A stretch of DNA of 64,000 bases from contig NZ_QVON01000006.1 of NCBI RefSeq assembly GCF_003426735.1, forward strand, positions 248,001 through 312,000. Reading direction: 5' to 3'. The stretch is from Arenibacter sp. P308M17 (lineage in GTDB: Bacteria > Bacteroidota > Bacteroidia > Flavobacteriales > Flavobacteriaceae). A program made the translations under genes and the position numbers. Positions 41,572 through 50,904 of this stretch are shown piece after piece; the first letter of the stretch is position 1; each line of letters opens with the position of its first letter. Under the pieces are notes generated by a model. The model ran no database searches, was not told the origin of the DNA, and saw nothing but the letters and a program-made list of their open reading frames with translations.

Positions 41572-44148
41572 TTAAAAAGGATAATTTATACCTATGTTGA
41601 ACACTGCGTTGGACAGATTGTAGTCCCTAAACCATCTTTTTGAGGATTCCTCGGCAGGATTATAGGTCTTAAGGCCCATATCCAACCTAAAAACAAAATA
41701 CGTAAAATCATAGCGGATTCCAAGTCCTGTTCCCAATGCAATATCTGCCAAGGAGCCAAAATTCTCAAAGGTGGCCTTCTCGTTGGTAACGTTGTCCAGG
41801 GCATTCCAGATGTTACCGGCATCGGCAAAAAGCGCCCCTTTGATATCCCCGACTATTGGAAACCGATATTCGAGATTGAAGGCAATTTTTAAGTTTGCTT
41901 CGTTAAAGTCGTTTACATCTTCGGTCCTGCCCGGTCCCAGCGAATAGGGCAGCCAGGCGCGGTTATCGTTAGACCCACCGGCGAAATAGCTTCTTACAAA
42001 AGGAATGTTGTCCGAATTGCCATAGGGTATGGCAATACCAAAGAAACCCCTAAAGGCCAATACATTGGTCCTTGAGGTACTCCAGTGTTTTATATAGTCG
42101 AATTCCGTTTTTATATATTGGGAATAGGGCACACCAAAAACCAGGAGTTTGTTGTCCTCGTTTTCGTAGAACGGGATCAAATTGGAAATACCGGTCAAGA
42201 GGTTTCCGGCACTTTCCAACTTAAGCCTGAACTGATAAAAATCGTTATCGGTTGCACCGCTTTTATTGTTTTTGGTAAACGTGTAATTGCTTGCGAATAT
42301 TAAATTGTTTTCGGTAAGTCGTATTCTTCTTTCCTCAATGCTGCCTATCTCTTCCAAATCGGTATTACTGGAAGGTACCTCTCCATTTATAATGGCGTTG
42401 GTAAAACCAGTGGTGCCTTCCGGAATAATCAATCGGGGATCAGTACTGTCGCCTAAGGTCTCATAAAAGTCCGCCAATGCCGGTTCGGTCTCATAATTGT
42501 CGGCAATTTCATCTAAATTGGAATAGGTGTTCTGGTAGACCGTAAAAAACCTATTGGGGTTTACATTGCGTACAAACTGTACGTTCAAGAGCTCCAACGC
42601 ATTCTTTTTCAAATCTGTTGGGGACCAATTATAGCCAAAAACAGTATTAAAGGTTTGTTTGTCCAGACCAATATTCTGTTGAAAACTCGTCCCGATGGAT
42701 AATCTGGTTTTCGGCAGCATATAGTTGGGTATAATCCTTGATGTTTTTACGAAGGGGAACCAAATACGGGGTAGATTTAGGTTGATATCCCCCCCAGTTT
42801 CCAAAATGTTGAAAAATCGATTGTCCGCTATGTTGGGGTCACTGGAGGCCCCTATACTTATCCTTCCGGAAATACTAAGGTTTTCCGCACCTTTGAATAA
42901 ATTTCTAGCTTGTAGCGATGGGCTAAACCCTATGCCCAAAAATTGAATGTTGGAGTGGGTTACATCAAAATCGGTCCCCAAGGAATATTTTGGGCGTGGA
43001 GAAAGATAGATATTGGCTGTTAATTCTGAAGTAACACTATCGGCTACAAATTCAATATTGGGATATTTAAAAGTGTTAAGGTTGGTAATCTGCCTATACG
43101 TTCTTATACGGTTAATTTCCCTGTAAATACTGTCTTTTTTTAGGAAAACGGCATCCGTTAGAGTTTTGGGCTTGTAGCGCAATTTTCCTTGGTAATGGAT
43201 CGTAACATCCTTATAGTCCACTTTTTTTAAGCTGTCCAAGCCATTATTGAAGGTATAGTTGGTATAAATATTGATTTTTTTAAAGGTATGGACCCTGTAT
43301 TCCGAGGTGGAAATGGCGTTATCCGTCCTGGTTTTTAAATCTTCGATATTCAAAAGGATATCCAATTTATGATTGTTCCCCAGTTTGGTAGTATCCCCGA
43401 TTAGATCATAGGAAATGGAACTCTCCTGAAAGTTATGGATACCGGTGTTTCTAAAAAGATTGGTCAGTCGTTCCCTTTCACTATTAAAATTGTCGAGGTC
43501 TATTTGCTGCCCTGTTTTTAAAAAGGAATCACTTTTGTTGGCCTTGTTAATGGAGTCCAGGGCGGAGGAGGTAATTTTTGTAGATATGGAATCTATAATA
43601 TAGGGTGAGCCTAGATCCAATTTGTAGTTTATGTTGGCCCTTTGTTTTCTTGCGCTCGTATCTATTTCATAAGTGGTGGAATTGTTAAAATATCCCTTGC
43701 TCTTATAATAGGCGTTCAGTCTTTGCAAGGACCTTCTTGTTCTTGAAGTATCCAGGATAACAGGGGGTTCCCCGATGTTCTGTAACCAAACACTGGCACC
43801 TTTGACCAAAAAGGATTCTCCCAGTCTTTCCACTTGTTTTTTTGATAGCAAATTAATGAGGCGCTGCTCCCTTTTTTCATTTTTGTGCAACCAGGCCTGA
43901 TAGGAAGAATCCGGGTTTTTCTTGGCCAGGTTGTAGAGATTTAATCTTAGGGGATAGCCCAACAAGGTGCTGTTGGGTTTCTGAAAAATAAGGCTATGTA
44001 TATCTTCATCGGTTATTTTTGTGCTATCGGCATATATCTGGTTTTTGGTCAACAGCAATTCGTCATCACCAACTCTTTTTATTGCATTGCAGGAGGTAAT
44101 TGCAATTACTAGCAATAATAATCCTATTTTCGTAATGTTTAAATTCAT
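41572..44148 (-). CDS. tamL: BamA/TamA-family outer membrane lipoprotein (TamL-like)
   Basis: An 858-residue outer membrane protein. Starting at ATG 44148 it has a lipoprotein signal with lipobox AITSC; the frame runs 20 codons further but would bury the signal. POTRA-like repeats fill the first ~430 residues, and a 16-strand Omp85 barrel fills the rest, with FRGFFGIAIPYGNSDNIPF, GGSNDNRAWLPYSLGPG and the ending DLGLKTYNPAEESSKRWF..NIGINYPF. A lipidated Omp85 protein is the TamL form of Bacteroidota, which works with TamB in outer membrane biogenesis. It is divergent from an RNA methyltransferase gene, an arrangement I associate with this phylum. Confidence 0.85.
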   Translation of the reverse strand: MNLNITKIGLLLLVIAITSCNAIKRVGDDELLLTKNQIYADSTKITDEDIHSLIFQKPNSTLLGYPLRLNLYNLAKKNPDSSYQAWLHKNEKREQRLINLLSKKQVERLGESFLVKGASVWLQNIGEPPVILDTSRTRRSLQRLNAYYKSKGYFNNSTTYEIDTSARKQRANINYKLDLGSPYIIDSISTKITSSALDSINKANKSDSFLKTGQQIDLDNFNSERERLTNLFRNTGIHNFQESSISYDLIGDTTKLGNNHKLDILLNIEDLKTRTDNAISTSEYRVHTFKKINIYTNYTFNNGLDSLKKVDYKDVTIHYQGKLRYKPKTLTDAVFLKKDSIYREINRIRTYRQITNLNTFKYPNIEFVADSVTSELTANIYLSPRPKYSLGTDFDVTHSNIQFLGIGFSPSLQARNLFKGAENLSISGRISIGASSDPNIADNRFFNILETGGDINLNLPRIWFPFVKTSRIIPNYMLPKTRLSIGTSFQQNIGLDKQTFNTVFGYNWSPTDLKKNALELLNVQFVRNVNPNRFFTVYQNTYSNLDEIADNYETEPALADFYETLGDSTDPRLIIPEGTTGFTNAIINGEVPSSNTDLEEIGSIEERRIRLTENNLIFASNYTFTKNNKSGATDNDFYQFRLKLESAGNLLTGISNLIPFYENEDNKLLVFGVPYSQYIKTEFDYIKHWSTSRTNVLAFRGFFGIAIPYGNSDNIPFVRSYFAGGSNDNRAWLPYSLGPGRTEDVNDFNEANLKIAFNLEYRFPIVGDIKGALFADAGNIWNALDNVTNEKATFENFGSLADIALGTGLGIRYDFTYFVFRLDMGLKTYNPAEESSKRWFRDYNLSNAVFNIGINYPF

Positions 44149-44190
44149 ACACGACCGTGTCCTCATAGAAGTCAAAAATACATCATTTGT

Positions 44191-44913
44191 ATGGTTGTTA
44201 AAAGCCAAATAAAATTTATAAAAAATTTACAGCTAAAAAAGTACCGATCGCAAAATAAGTTGTTTGTGATGGAGGGGATAAAGACCGTTCGGGAGCTACT
44301 AAATTCTTCACTGAAGGTCTATAAAATATATGTTACGGATAGCACTATCCTGGAGCGGAAGGGTAGTTTTATAGAAGTTGTAAGTGAGGGGGATTTGAAA
44401 AAAATGAGCGGGTTGTCCACTCCCAATAAGGTCTTGGGGGTTTTTCATATTCCGGAACCGAATCCACTGGATTTTTCCGATTGGGTCGTTGCTTTGGACG
44501 ACGTTCGGGATCCTGGAAATTTGGGTACAATTATCCGTCTTTGCGATTGGTTTGGAGTCAAAAATCTCCTATGTTCGTCCAATTCCGTAGATTGTTATAA
44601 TCCCAAGGTTTTACAGGCTACCATGGGATCCATAAGCAGGGTAAATATTGTGTACGGGGATCTCCAAAAGGTTTTAAGTAATTCCGAGGTTCCTATTTAT
44701 GGGGCCTTTATGGATGGTGCCAAGGTGTATAATGAGCAATTTCCCCAAGGGGGAATATTGGTGATGGGGAATGAGGCCAATGGGGTTTCGGAAGCTATTG
44801 CTGCCTTGGTTGGAAAAAAAATCAGCATTCCGCAATTTGGTCCCAAAACTACCGAAAGTTTAAATGTGGCAACGGCTACCGCTATTCTATTAAGCGAAAT
44901 TAGAAGGGGGTAA
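44191..44913 (+). CDS. TrmH/SpoU-family RNA 2'-O-ribose methyltransferase
   Basis: A 240-residue SPOUT methyltransferase. The N-terminal ~90 residues form a substrate-binding domain (QLKKYRSQNKLFVMEGIKTVREL). The C-terminal domain has the three SpoU motifs: LDDVRDPGNLGTIIR, ILVMGNEANGVS and SLNVATATAILLSEI, which form the trefoil knot that binds S-adenosylmethionine. The exact rRNA or tRNA target cannot be read from sequence. It is divergent from tamL and its stop lies 3 nt from the stop of porT on the other strand. Confidence 0.9.
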   Translation: MVVKSQIKFIKNLQLKKYRSQNKLFVMEGIKTVRELLNSSLKVYKIYVTDSTILERKGSFIEVVSEGDLKKMSGLSTPNKVLGVFHIPEPNPLDFSDWVVALDDVRDPGNLGTIIRLCDWFGVKNLLCSSNSVDCYNPKVLQATMGSISRVNIVYGDLQKVLSNSEVPIYGAFMDGAKVYNEQFPQGGILVMGNEANGVSEAIAALVGKKISIPQFGPKTTESLNVATATAILLSEIRRG

Positions 44914-44916
44914 TCC

Positions 44917-45612
44917 CTACTCAAAGGTAAAGTTGATAAACATCCCCCTGGTCATCATTGCCTCAATATTGCCCGTCCAAGGACTATTGGGGTCATTGTC
45001 CCGCACCAATTCATCATTTATGGCGAAGACCCCTCGGATAGAAGGGGTGAACTTGAAATATTCCAGATAGAAATCGATCCCGAAACCCATTTCGTAATAA
45101 TAGGTGGTCTTCTTCATTCGGAAAGTGCCACTGCTGTTATCGTCCAAACTTTGTTCATTGCTGCCCAAGTTCATTGAGGTTGACGCCCCGCCAATAAGAA
45201 ATGGTTTCCAGTTTCCCAATCTTTTGGTGCTTACTTTTAGGAGTAATGGGAAATTAATATAGGTCGATTTCACTTCCCTAATGGCATCCCTTTCGTTGTC
45301 AAATCCTGGAAAGCCCAAATTTCTCTGGTTGTAGTGCAATCCAGGTTCAAAACGAAGGTCCAAAAATTTGTTGAGACGCAGTTCTCCGATAAGCCCTACA
45401 TTGAATCCAAATGATTTGTCCACCAAAATATCGGGGAGATCATCTTTGTATTCAAATTTAAAATCGTATTGATTGAAGCCTAAAAAATATCCCCAATTTA
45501 GTAATGGCTCGTCCTCACTTTCAAGGTTCATTACGGGTTTTTCATTAAACTGGGCATTGGTCGTGTTGCCCAGCGTACAAAAAACAATTAAAAGAACAAA
45601 AATAGTTTTCAT
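44917..45612 (-). CDS. porT: PorT-like outer membrane protein of the type IX secretion system
   Basis: A 231-residue protein with a signal peptide cleaved after about residue 20 (..TTNAQF) and alternating strands of a small outer membrane beta barrel (GFNVGLIGELRLNKFLDLRFEPGLHY; YEMGFGIDFYLEYFKFTPSIRG; final Phe in MFINFTFE). Size, layout and position behind ubiE match PorT/SprT, needed for type IX secretion and gliding in Flavobacteriaceae. The call depends on synteny more than on a motif. Its start codon lies in copy C of the structured leader element, which fills the whole gap between ubiE and this gene. Confidence 0.75.
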   Translation of the reverse strand: MKTIFVLLIVFCTLGNTTNAQFNEKPVMNLESEDEPLLNWGYFLGFNQYDFKFEYKDDLPDILVDKSFGFNVGLIGELRLNKFLDLRFEPGLHYNQRNLGFPGFDNERDAIREVKSTYINFPLLLKVSTKRLGNWKPFLIGGASTSMNLGSNEQSLDDNSSGTFRMKKTTYYYEMGFGIDFYLEYFKFTPSIRGVFAINDELVRDNDPNSPWTGNIEAMMTRGMFINFTFE

Positions 45613-45717
45613 CTGTTGATAATTATTTATTTTTAAAGGTCAGATGTAATTCGCCAATCTATATTTCGTCCCGAAAGCTATTGGGAGGTGTCCAGAATTG
45701 TTATGGCTCATTTCATG
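45610..45717 (-). promoter_or_regulatory. Structured leader element (copy C) between ubiE and porT
   Basis: Read on the minus strand: TGAAAT, then AATGAGCC (+ strand 45705-45712) pairing with GGCGAATT (45648-45655) through three plus three pairs and a central tandem G-A/A-G mismatch. A 49-nt loop starts ATAACAATT. Overlapping the 3' arm is ATTACATCTGACC (45638-45650), whose CATCTG is complementary to the CAGATG (45610-45615) that contains the porT start codon. The element occupies the 107-nt gap right after the ubiE stop. Copies A and B are at 18853-18937 and 46703-46796. Confidence 0.65.
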
Positions 45718-45719
45718 TT

Positions 45720-46454
45720 TTACTTTGTAGCTACGTATATAGTGGCAACCCCAAATGTCTGGGGCCTATCTTCTATATCTATAAACCCAATTTTAGACAA
45801 AATATTGTTGAACTGTTTTCCATAGGGAAAGGCCGCAGCGGATTCGGATAAATAGGCATAGGCACTGCGATCTTTTGAAAATAACTTTCCAATGGCCGGT
45901 AAGATGAACTTGGTATAGAATTTATAGCCTTGTTTATAAGGTGCTTTTGAAGGAATGGAGGTTTCAAGAACCACAAATGAGCCTTCAGGTTTTAAGACCC
46001 TATGTATTTCCTGGAGTCCTTTTTCAAGATTTTCGAAATTCCTTACTCCAAAGGCCACAGTAATGGCATCAAAGGAATTGGATTCGAAAGGCAGATTTTC
46101 ACTGTCACCAACTATCATCCAGATAGTGTTGCCTAGATTTTTTTCCAAAACTTTTCTTCTGCCAATTTCCAACATTCCCGAAGAAATATCCAAACCGATA
46201 ATCTCCTTGGCTCCGGTCTTGGCCATGTTAATTGCCAAGTCGCCCGTTCCAGTAGCAATATCCAAAATTTTAGAAGGATTTTTTTCGGAGATTATGGATA
46301 CTACGCGCTTTCTCCATTTAATATCTATTCCAAAAGATATAACCCTGTTCAGTCCATCGTAATTTCCGGAAATGGTATCGAACATTTTTGTAACCTGTTC
46401 CTTTTTGCCCAGCGTTGAATCTTTATAAGGGGTCACCTTTTTATCCATAATCAT
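45720..46454 (-). CDS. ubiE: Menaquinone/ubiquinone biosynthesis C-methyltransferase UbiE/MenG
   Basis: SAM-dependent methyltransferase that methylates demethylmenaquinone, the last step of menaquinone synthesis in this phylum. The 244-residue product shows [24 protein letters not shown], the SAM loop [43 protein letters not shown] and [13 protein letters not shown], all close to the family consensus. A second ATG (residue 3) is an equally possible start. porT follows on the same strand. Confidence 0.93.
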   Translation of the reverse strand: MIMDKKVTPYKDSTLGKKEQVTKMFDTISGNYDGLNRVISFGIDIKWRKRVVSIISEKNPSKILDIATGTGDLAINMAKTGAKEIIGLDISSGMLEIGRRKVLEKNLGNTIWMIVGDSENLPFESNSFDAITVAFGVRNFENLEKGLQEIHRVLKPEGSFVVLETSIPSKAPYKQGYKFYTKFILPAIGKLFSKDRSAYAYLSESAAAFPYGKQFNNILSKIGFIDIEDRPQTFGVATIYVATK

Positions 46455-46700
46455 TAATTTTTGGTAAAGATACTATTTAGACCTAAAGTTGTACTTCTAA
46501 TTTTTGGAATAGGAACCGGCACCTATCTGTTTAACTCGTATGTTTTGGGATACAACCCAATTTAATTATGTAATTTTGTCGCTTATATTCAGGTTTTATT
46601 TGGAATGTGCTTTAATGGGAGAACGGGGTACCGCAATGTGGTTGTACCGATAGCAATCGGGATTCTTAATTTATAATCACATATTACTAAAATTTAAAGG
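46455..46700. other. Non-coding divergent region between ubiE and trkA
   Basis: No gene is seen in this part of the 339-bp gap. It must hold the ubiE promoter (minus strand) and the trkA promoter. CCGAT-AGCA-ATCGG (46647-46660) is a small palindrome of a type common in this phylum. The trkA leader element follows at 46703. Confidence 0.5.
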
Positions 46701-46702
46701 GG

Positions 46703-46796
46703 TGAAATATCCATTAGCAAAATTTTCAAACCCACCGAAAATGATTACTTGGATATTACATCTGACCGATAAAAAAACAATAAATACAAACAGATG
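46703..46796 (+). promoter_or_regulatory. Structured leader element (copy B) covering the trkA start codon
   Basis: TGAAAT is followed by the 7-bp helix AATATCC (46706-46712) / GGATATT (46751-46757), closing a 38-nt loop that starts ATTAGCAAAATT and contains AAACCCACC. Then comes ATTACATCTGACC (46755-46767), whose CATCTG (46759-46764) is complementary to CAGATG (46791-46796) at the trkA ATG (46794). Compared with copy A, two positions of the closing helix change on both arms and pairing is kept. Confidence 0.65.
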
Positions 46797-48143
46797 AAAA
46801 TTATTATTGCAGGGGCTGGGGAAGTAGGTTTTCATTTGGCTAAATTATTGTCTTATGAATCCCAGGATATTACGCTTATAGATAGTAATAAAGATAGTCT
46901 GTCCTATGCAGACAGTCATTTGGACATTAGGGTCCTTAAGGGAGACGCCACGTCCATAGCCATTTTAAAGGATGCGCAAGTTGAGAAATCGGATCTGGTC
47001 ATTGGGGTAACCTCTTCGGAGACTACTAATATTACTTTGTGTATGCTGGCAAAACAATTGGGTTGCAGGCGTACCATTGCACGTATTTCCAATGCTGAGT
47101 TTATCCATAATAAGGATGCTATTCGATTTTCGGACCTGGGTATCGATGAGCTTATTTCACCGGAGGCTTTGGCCGCTACTGAAATACAACTATTATTGAA
47201 TCAATCCGCGTTTAACAATACCTATGAATTTGAGGAAGGGCTTTTGATCATGGTGGGCGTATCCCTGCCAAGTACCGCCCCTTTTGTAGGAAAGACGGTC
47301 ATGGAGGCCGCAACCATATTTCCCGAGCTTCATTTTATGCCCATTGCCATTCAAAGGATGGGTACCCAATACACTATTGTGCCTAGGGGCGATACCGTTT
47401 TTAAGGATAACGATCAGGTGTACTTTATAACGTCCAAGGAGGGCTTGGATGAACTGTACAAACTCACCGGAAAGGAGAAAAAGGAGATCAAAAACGTTAT
47501 GATACTTGGTGGCAGCAAGGTGGGCTTCAAAACCGCCAGGGACCTTTGTAGAAATAGGTTTAATGTAAAATTGATCGAGAAAAATAAGGAAAAGGCCTTC
47601 GATCTGGCAGATGAACTGCCCAATGCCCTTATCATTAACGGCGATGGTAGAAATGTAGAACTGTTGGAAGAGGAAAATCTGGGGGCCATGGACGCTTTTG
47701 TAGCGGTTACCGGAAATTCGGAAACCAATATAATGTCTTGCTTGGTGGCCAAATCCAAGCATGTTAAAAAGACAATTGCCCTGGTGGAGAATATGGATTA
47801 TTTTCAATTGTCGCATTCCATAGGGATAGATACCCTGCTGAACAAAAAGCTGCTCGCCGCCAATAATATCTTCAGGCATATCCGGAAAGGGGAAATAGTG
47901 GCGATGACCCGGCTCAATAATCTGAATGCGGAGATTTTGGAATTTATCGTTAAGCCGACCTCCCAGGTAAACGGGCAATTGATCAGGGAACTGGAATTTC
48001 CTCGGGAAGCCACCATTGGCGGGGTAATCCGTGATAATCAGGGAATTATTGCCTTGGGAGGGTTTAGGATAACAGAGGGCGATAGGGTAGTGGTATGTTG
48101 TTTGCCAAGTGCCATCCCAAAAATAGAAAAGCTTTTCCTTTAG
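46794..48143 (+). CDS. trkA: Trk system potassium uptake regulatory protein TrkA
   Basis: Cytoplasmic NAD(H)-binding gating subunit of the Trk potassium transporter. The 449-residue product is a tandem duplication of RCK domains: the first Rossmann loop is GAGEVGFHLAKLL (about residues 6-18) and the second is MILGGSKVGFKTARDL (about 236-251). Each is followed by a TrkA_C domain, the second ending GGFRITEGDRVVVCCLP. It is followed by trkH after one base. Translation may be controlled by the leader at 46703-46796. Confidence 0.93.
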   Translation: MKIIIAGAGEVGFHLAKLLSYESQDITLIDSNKDSLSYADSHLDIRVLKGDATSIAILKDAQVEKSDLVIGVTSSETTNITLCMLAKQLGCRRTIARISNAEFIHNKDAIRFSDLGIDELISPEALAATEIQLLLNQSAFNNTYEFEEGLLIMVGVSLPSTAPFVGKTVMEAATIFPELHFMPIAIQRMGTQYTIVPRGDTVFKDNDQVYFITSKEGLDELYKLTGKEKKEIKNVMILGGSKVGFKTARDLCRNRFNVKLIEKNKEKAFDLADELPNALIINGDGRNVELLEEENLGAMDAFVAVTGNSETNIMSCLVAKSKHVKKTIALVENMDYFQLSHSIGIDTLLNKKLLAANNIFRHIRKGEIVAMTRLNNLNAEILEFIVKPTSQVNGQLIRELEFPREATIGGVIRDNQGIIALGGFRITEGDRVVVCCLPSAIPKIEKLFL

Positions 48144-48144
48144 T

Positions 48145-49635
48145 ATGGCCTTAAATTCAAAAATTATCTTTCACCTCATGGGATTGCTATTACTTTGTAA
48201 TGGTTTTTTTATGATTTTGGCCGCTGTGGTAAGTGGAATTTATGACGATGGGGCTACGTTGGATATTACTCTTGCGGCCGTGGTTACGATGCTTGTTGGT
48301 GTTTTGGCCATGTTTTATACACGAAATCACAAAAAAGAGGTTAAACGAAAGGAAGGATATATCATTGTTACTTTTGGTTGGTTGGTAATGTCCGCATCAG
48401 GAATGTTGCCCTATCTTTTTTCCGGGGCCATACCGGACGTTACCAATGCCTTTTTTGAGACCATTTCCGGTTATACCACTACAGGTGCTTCGGTAGTGGA
48501 TGATATAGAGGCGTTGCCCGAAGGCATCCTATTGTGGAGAAGTTTAACGCATTGGATAGGTGGGATGGGGATTATAGTGCTTGCTATTGCCATTTTGCCA
48601 TTATTGGGTATAGGGGGCATGCAATTGTTTGCTGCGGAGGCCCCCGGGCCAAGTGGGGATAAATTGCACCCAAGGATTACGGATACGGCCAAGCGACTTT
48701 GGTTAATTTACTTTAGTTATACCATGGCCGAGACCCTATTGTTAAAATTGGCGGGAATGTCCTTTTTTGATGCCATAAACCATTCTTTGGCAACCCTTTC
48801 CACTGGAGGTTTTTCTACCAAAAATGCCAGTATGGCTTATTGGAACGATCAACCCCTGATTCAATACATTGTTATTTTGTTCATGTTTTTGGCCGGGAGC
48901 AATTTTGTATTGAGTTATTATGCCTTTAAGGGCAAAGTTCAAAAAGTGATTATGGACGAGGAATTTAAATTTTATTCCATTTTTATTATTTGCTTTACCA
49001 TAGTGGCCAGTTTTGTAGTTTATTTTCAGGCCAATGTACCGGTGTCGGATTTTCATCCCATGGTATTGGGAGAAGGCGAGAGTGCCTTTAGACATACCTT
49101 GTTCCAAGTGGTCTCGGTAATTACCACTACAGGCTTTGTTACCGCCGATTTTACTTCGTGGACGCCCTTCCTGACCATATTCTTTTTTGGACTGTTTTTC
49201 CTGGGGGGTTCTGCCGGTTCAACTGCAGGAGGCATTAAGGTAATGAGGCACTTGCTTATTATTAAGAACGGGCTGTTGGAGTTTAAGCGTACACTGCATA
49301 CCAATGCCATTATTCCCGTTAGGTATAACAACAAGACCGTGCCCGAAAATATTGTATACAATATTATTGCATTCTTTGTACTCTACATGTTGTTGTTTAT
49401 TATTGGATCTTTGGTACTGGGTGCGCTTGGGTTGGATTTTGAAAGTGCGGTAGGAGGTGCGGCATCCTCGCTGGGGAATGTAGGTCCTGCCTTGGGTTCC
49501 TTAAATCCCTTGGTCAATTTTAACAGCCTTCCGGCTTTGGGAAAATGGTGGTGCGGATTTCTAATGCTTTTGGGCAGGTTGGAACTATTTACGGTATTGA
49601 TCCTATTTTCACCCTATTTTTGGAAACGCACTTAA
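48145..49635 (+). CDS. trkH: Trk/Ktr potassium transporter membrane subunit
   Basis: Polytopic potassium channel-like transporter of 496 residues with the four pore repeats typical of TrkH/KtrB: TISGYTTTGASVVDDIE, SLATLSTGGFSTKNAS, SVITTTGFVTADFTSW and ASSLGNVGPALGS, each with the conserved filter Gly. FLGGSAGSTAGGIKVMRHLL is another strong family segment. It is the second gene of trkA-trkH and ends at a bidirectional terminator. Confidence 0.94.
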   Translation: MALNSKIIFHLMGLLLLCNGFFMILAAVVSGIYDDGATLDITLAAVVTMLVGVLAMFYTRNHKKEVKRKEGYIIVTFGWLVMSASGMLPYLFSGAIPDVTNAFFETISGYTTTGASVVDDIEALPEGILLWRSLTHWIGGMGIIVLAIAILPLLGIGGMQLFAAEAPGPSGDKLHPRITDTAKRLWLIYFSYTMAETLLLKLAGMSFFDAINHSLATLSTGGFSTKNASMAYWNDQPLIQYIVILFMFLAGSNFVLSYYAFKGKVQKVIMDEEFKFYSIFIICFTIVASFVVYFQANVPVSDFHPMVLGEGESAFRHTLFQVVSVITTTGFVTADFTSWTPFLTIFFFGLFFLGGSAGSTAGGIKVMRHLLIIKNGLLEFKRTLHTNAIIPVRYNNKTVPENIVYNIIAFFVLYMLLFIIGSLVLGALGLDFESAVGGAASSLGNVGPALGSLNPLVNFNSLPALGKWWCGFLMLLGRLELFTVLILFSPYFWKRT

Positions 49636-49650
49636 GAAGATAAAAGGGTA

Positions 49651-49687
49651 AAAAAAATGGACGTCCTGATCGACGTCCATTTTTTTT
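49651..49687. terminator. Bidirectional terminator between trkH and the aminotransferase gene
   Basis: AAAAAAATGGACGTC (49651-49665) and GACGTCCATTTTTTT (49672-49686) form a perfect 15-bp inverted repeat around a 6-nt loop. A/T runs on both sides give a U-tract in either direction, which suits the convergent genes. Confidence 0.92.
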
Positions 49688-49705
49688 ATGTTTATAGGCG
49701 GGGAA

Positions 49706-50890
49706 TTATAGGACAGCCTTTATTCTGGCCATGGCTTCCCTTAGTTCCTTCTCCGAGGCAGCATAGGAAATACGTATGCAATTATCATTTCCAAAGGCTT
49801 CTCCGGTTACGGTGGCTACATTTGCCTTTTCCAATAGGTACAGGGCAAAATCGGAAGCATTATTGATCAATGTTCCGTTAATTGTTTTGCCAAAAAAGCT
49901 GGAAATATCAGGAAACACATAAAATGCTCCCTCCGGGACATTAAGGTTGAACCCTTTTATTTCTCCCAATAGCTCCAAAACAAGATCGCGTCTCTTATGG
50001 AATTCGTCTATCATAAATTTGATGGAGGAAATAGGGGCATTGAGCGCAGCTATGGTAGCGCGTTGGGCAATGGAATTGGCACCACTGGTAATCTGTCCCT
50101 GAAATTTGTTACAGGCCTTGGCAATCCATTCCGGCCCTCCTATATATCCTATACGCCATCCGGTCATGGCAAATGCCTTGGAGACACCGTTTACAGTGAT
50201 GGTGCGGTCGTACATACCTTCTATATTGGCAATACTTACATGTCCGCCCCTAAAGTTGATGTGTTCGTAAATTTCATCGGAAACCACAAAGATATTGGGA
50301 TGTTTTCTCAATACTTTGGCCAAACCTTCCAATTCCTCCTTGTTGTATACGGATCCACTTGGGTTGCAAGGGGAGCTGAACCACATCATTTTGGTTTTGG
50401 GGGTAATGGCTTTCTCCAATTGTTCCGGCGTCATCTTAAAATCGGTATCAATGCTGGTAGGCACTTCTACGGGCACACCTTGGGCCAGTTTTACAATATC
50501 GCTATAACTTACCCAATAAGGAGCTGGAAGAATAACCTCATCGCCATCATTGAGCATTACCATCGCAATATTTGCCAAGGATTGTTTTGCTCCCGTAGAG
50601 ACCACGATCTGATTTAGGCCATAGGTAAGTCCGTTGTCCCGTTTAAATTTATTGGCAATGGCCTGCTTTAAATCTGCATAACCATCTACAGGGGAATAGC
50701 TACTGTAATTTTGGTCTATGGCCTCTTTGGCAGCCTCCTTGATGAAATCAGGGATGTTAAAGTCCGGTTCCCCTAGACTTAGGCCAATAATGTCTTTGCC
50801 TTCATTCTTTAATTCTCTGGCTTTTGCGGCCATAGCCAATGTTGCCGAGATGGACATGGAGTTGATCCTATCGGATAAATGGTTCTTCAT
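49706..50890 (-). CDS. Class I/II pyridoxal-phosphate aminotransferase (aspartate aminotransferase type)
   Basis: A 394-residue fold-type I aminotransferase. The N-terminal GEPDFNIPDFI, STGAKQSL, WFSSPCNPSGSVY (cofactor and substrate contacts), VVSDEIYEHI and the catalytic Lys in NGVSKAFAMTGWRIGY are all present, as is the C-terminal substrate Arg in NDNCIRISYA. The close fit is to aspartate aminotransferases of subgroup I-gamma, with alternative substrates possible. It is downstream of the desaturase gene by 14 nt on the same strand. Confidence 0.9.
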   Translation of the reverse strand: MKNHLSDRINSMSISATLAMAAKARELKNEGKDIIGLSLGEPDFNIPDFIKEAAKEAIDQNYSSYSPVDGYADLKQAIANKFKRDNGLTYGLNQIVVSTGAKQSLANIAMVMLNDGDEVILPAPYWVSYSDIVKLAQGVPVEVPTSIDTDFKMTPEQLEKAITPKTKMMWFSSPCNPSGSVYNKEELEGLAKVLRKHPNIFVVSDEIYEHINFRGGHVSIANIEGMYDRTITVNGVSKAFAMTGWRIGYIGGPEWIAKACNKFQGQITSGANSIAQRATIAALNAPISSIKFMIDEFHKRRDLVLELLGEIKGFNLNVPEGAFYVFPDISSFFGKTINGTLINNASDFALYLLEKANVATVTGEAFGNDNCIRISYAASEKELREAMARIKAVL

Positions 50891-50904
50891 TTTTCTGTTA
50901 TAAT

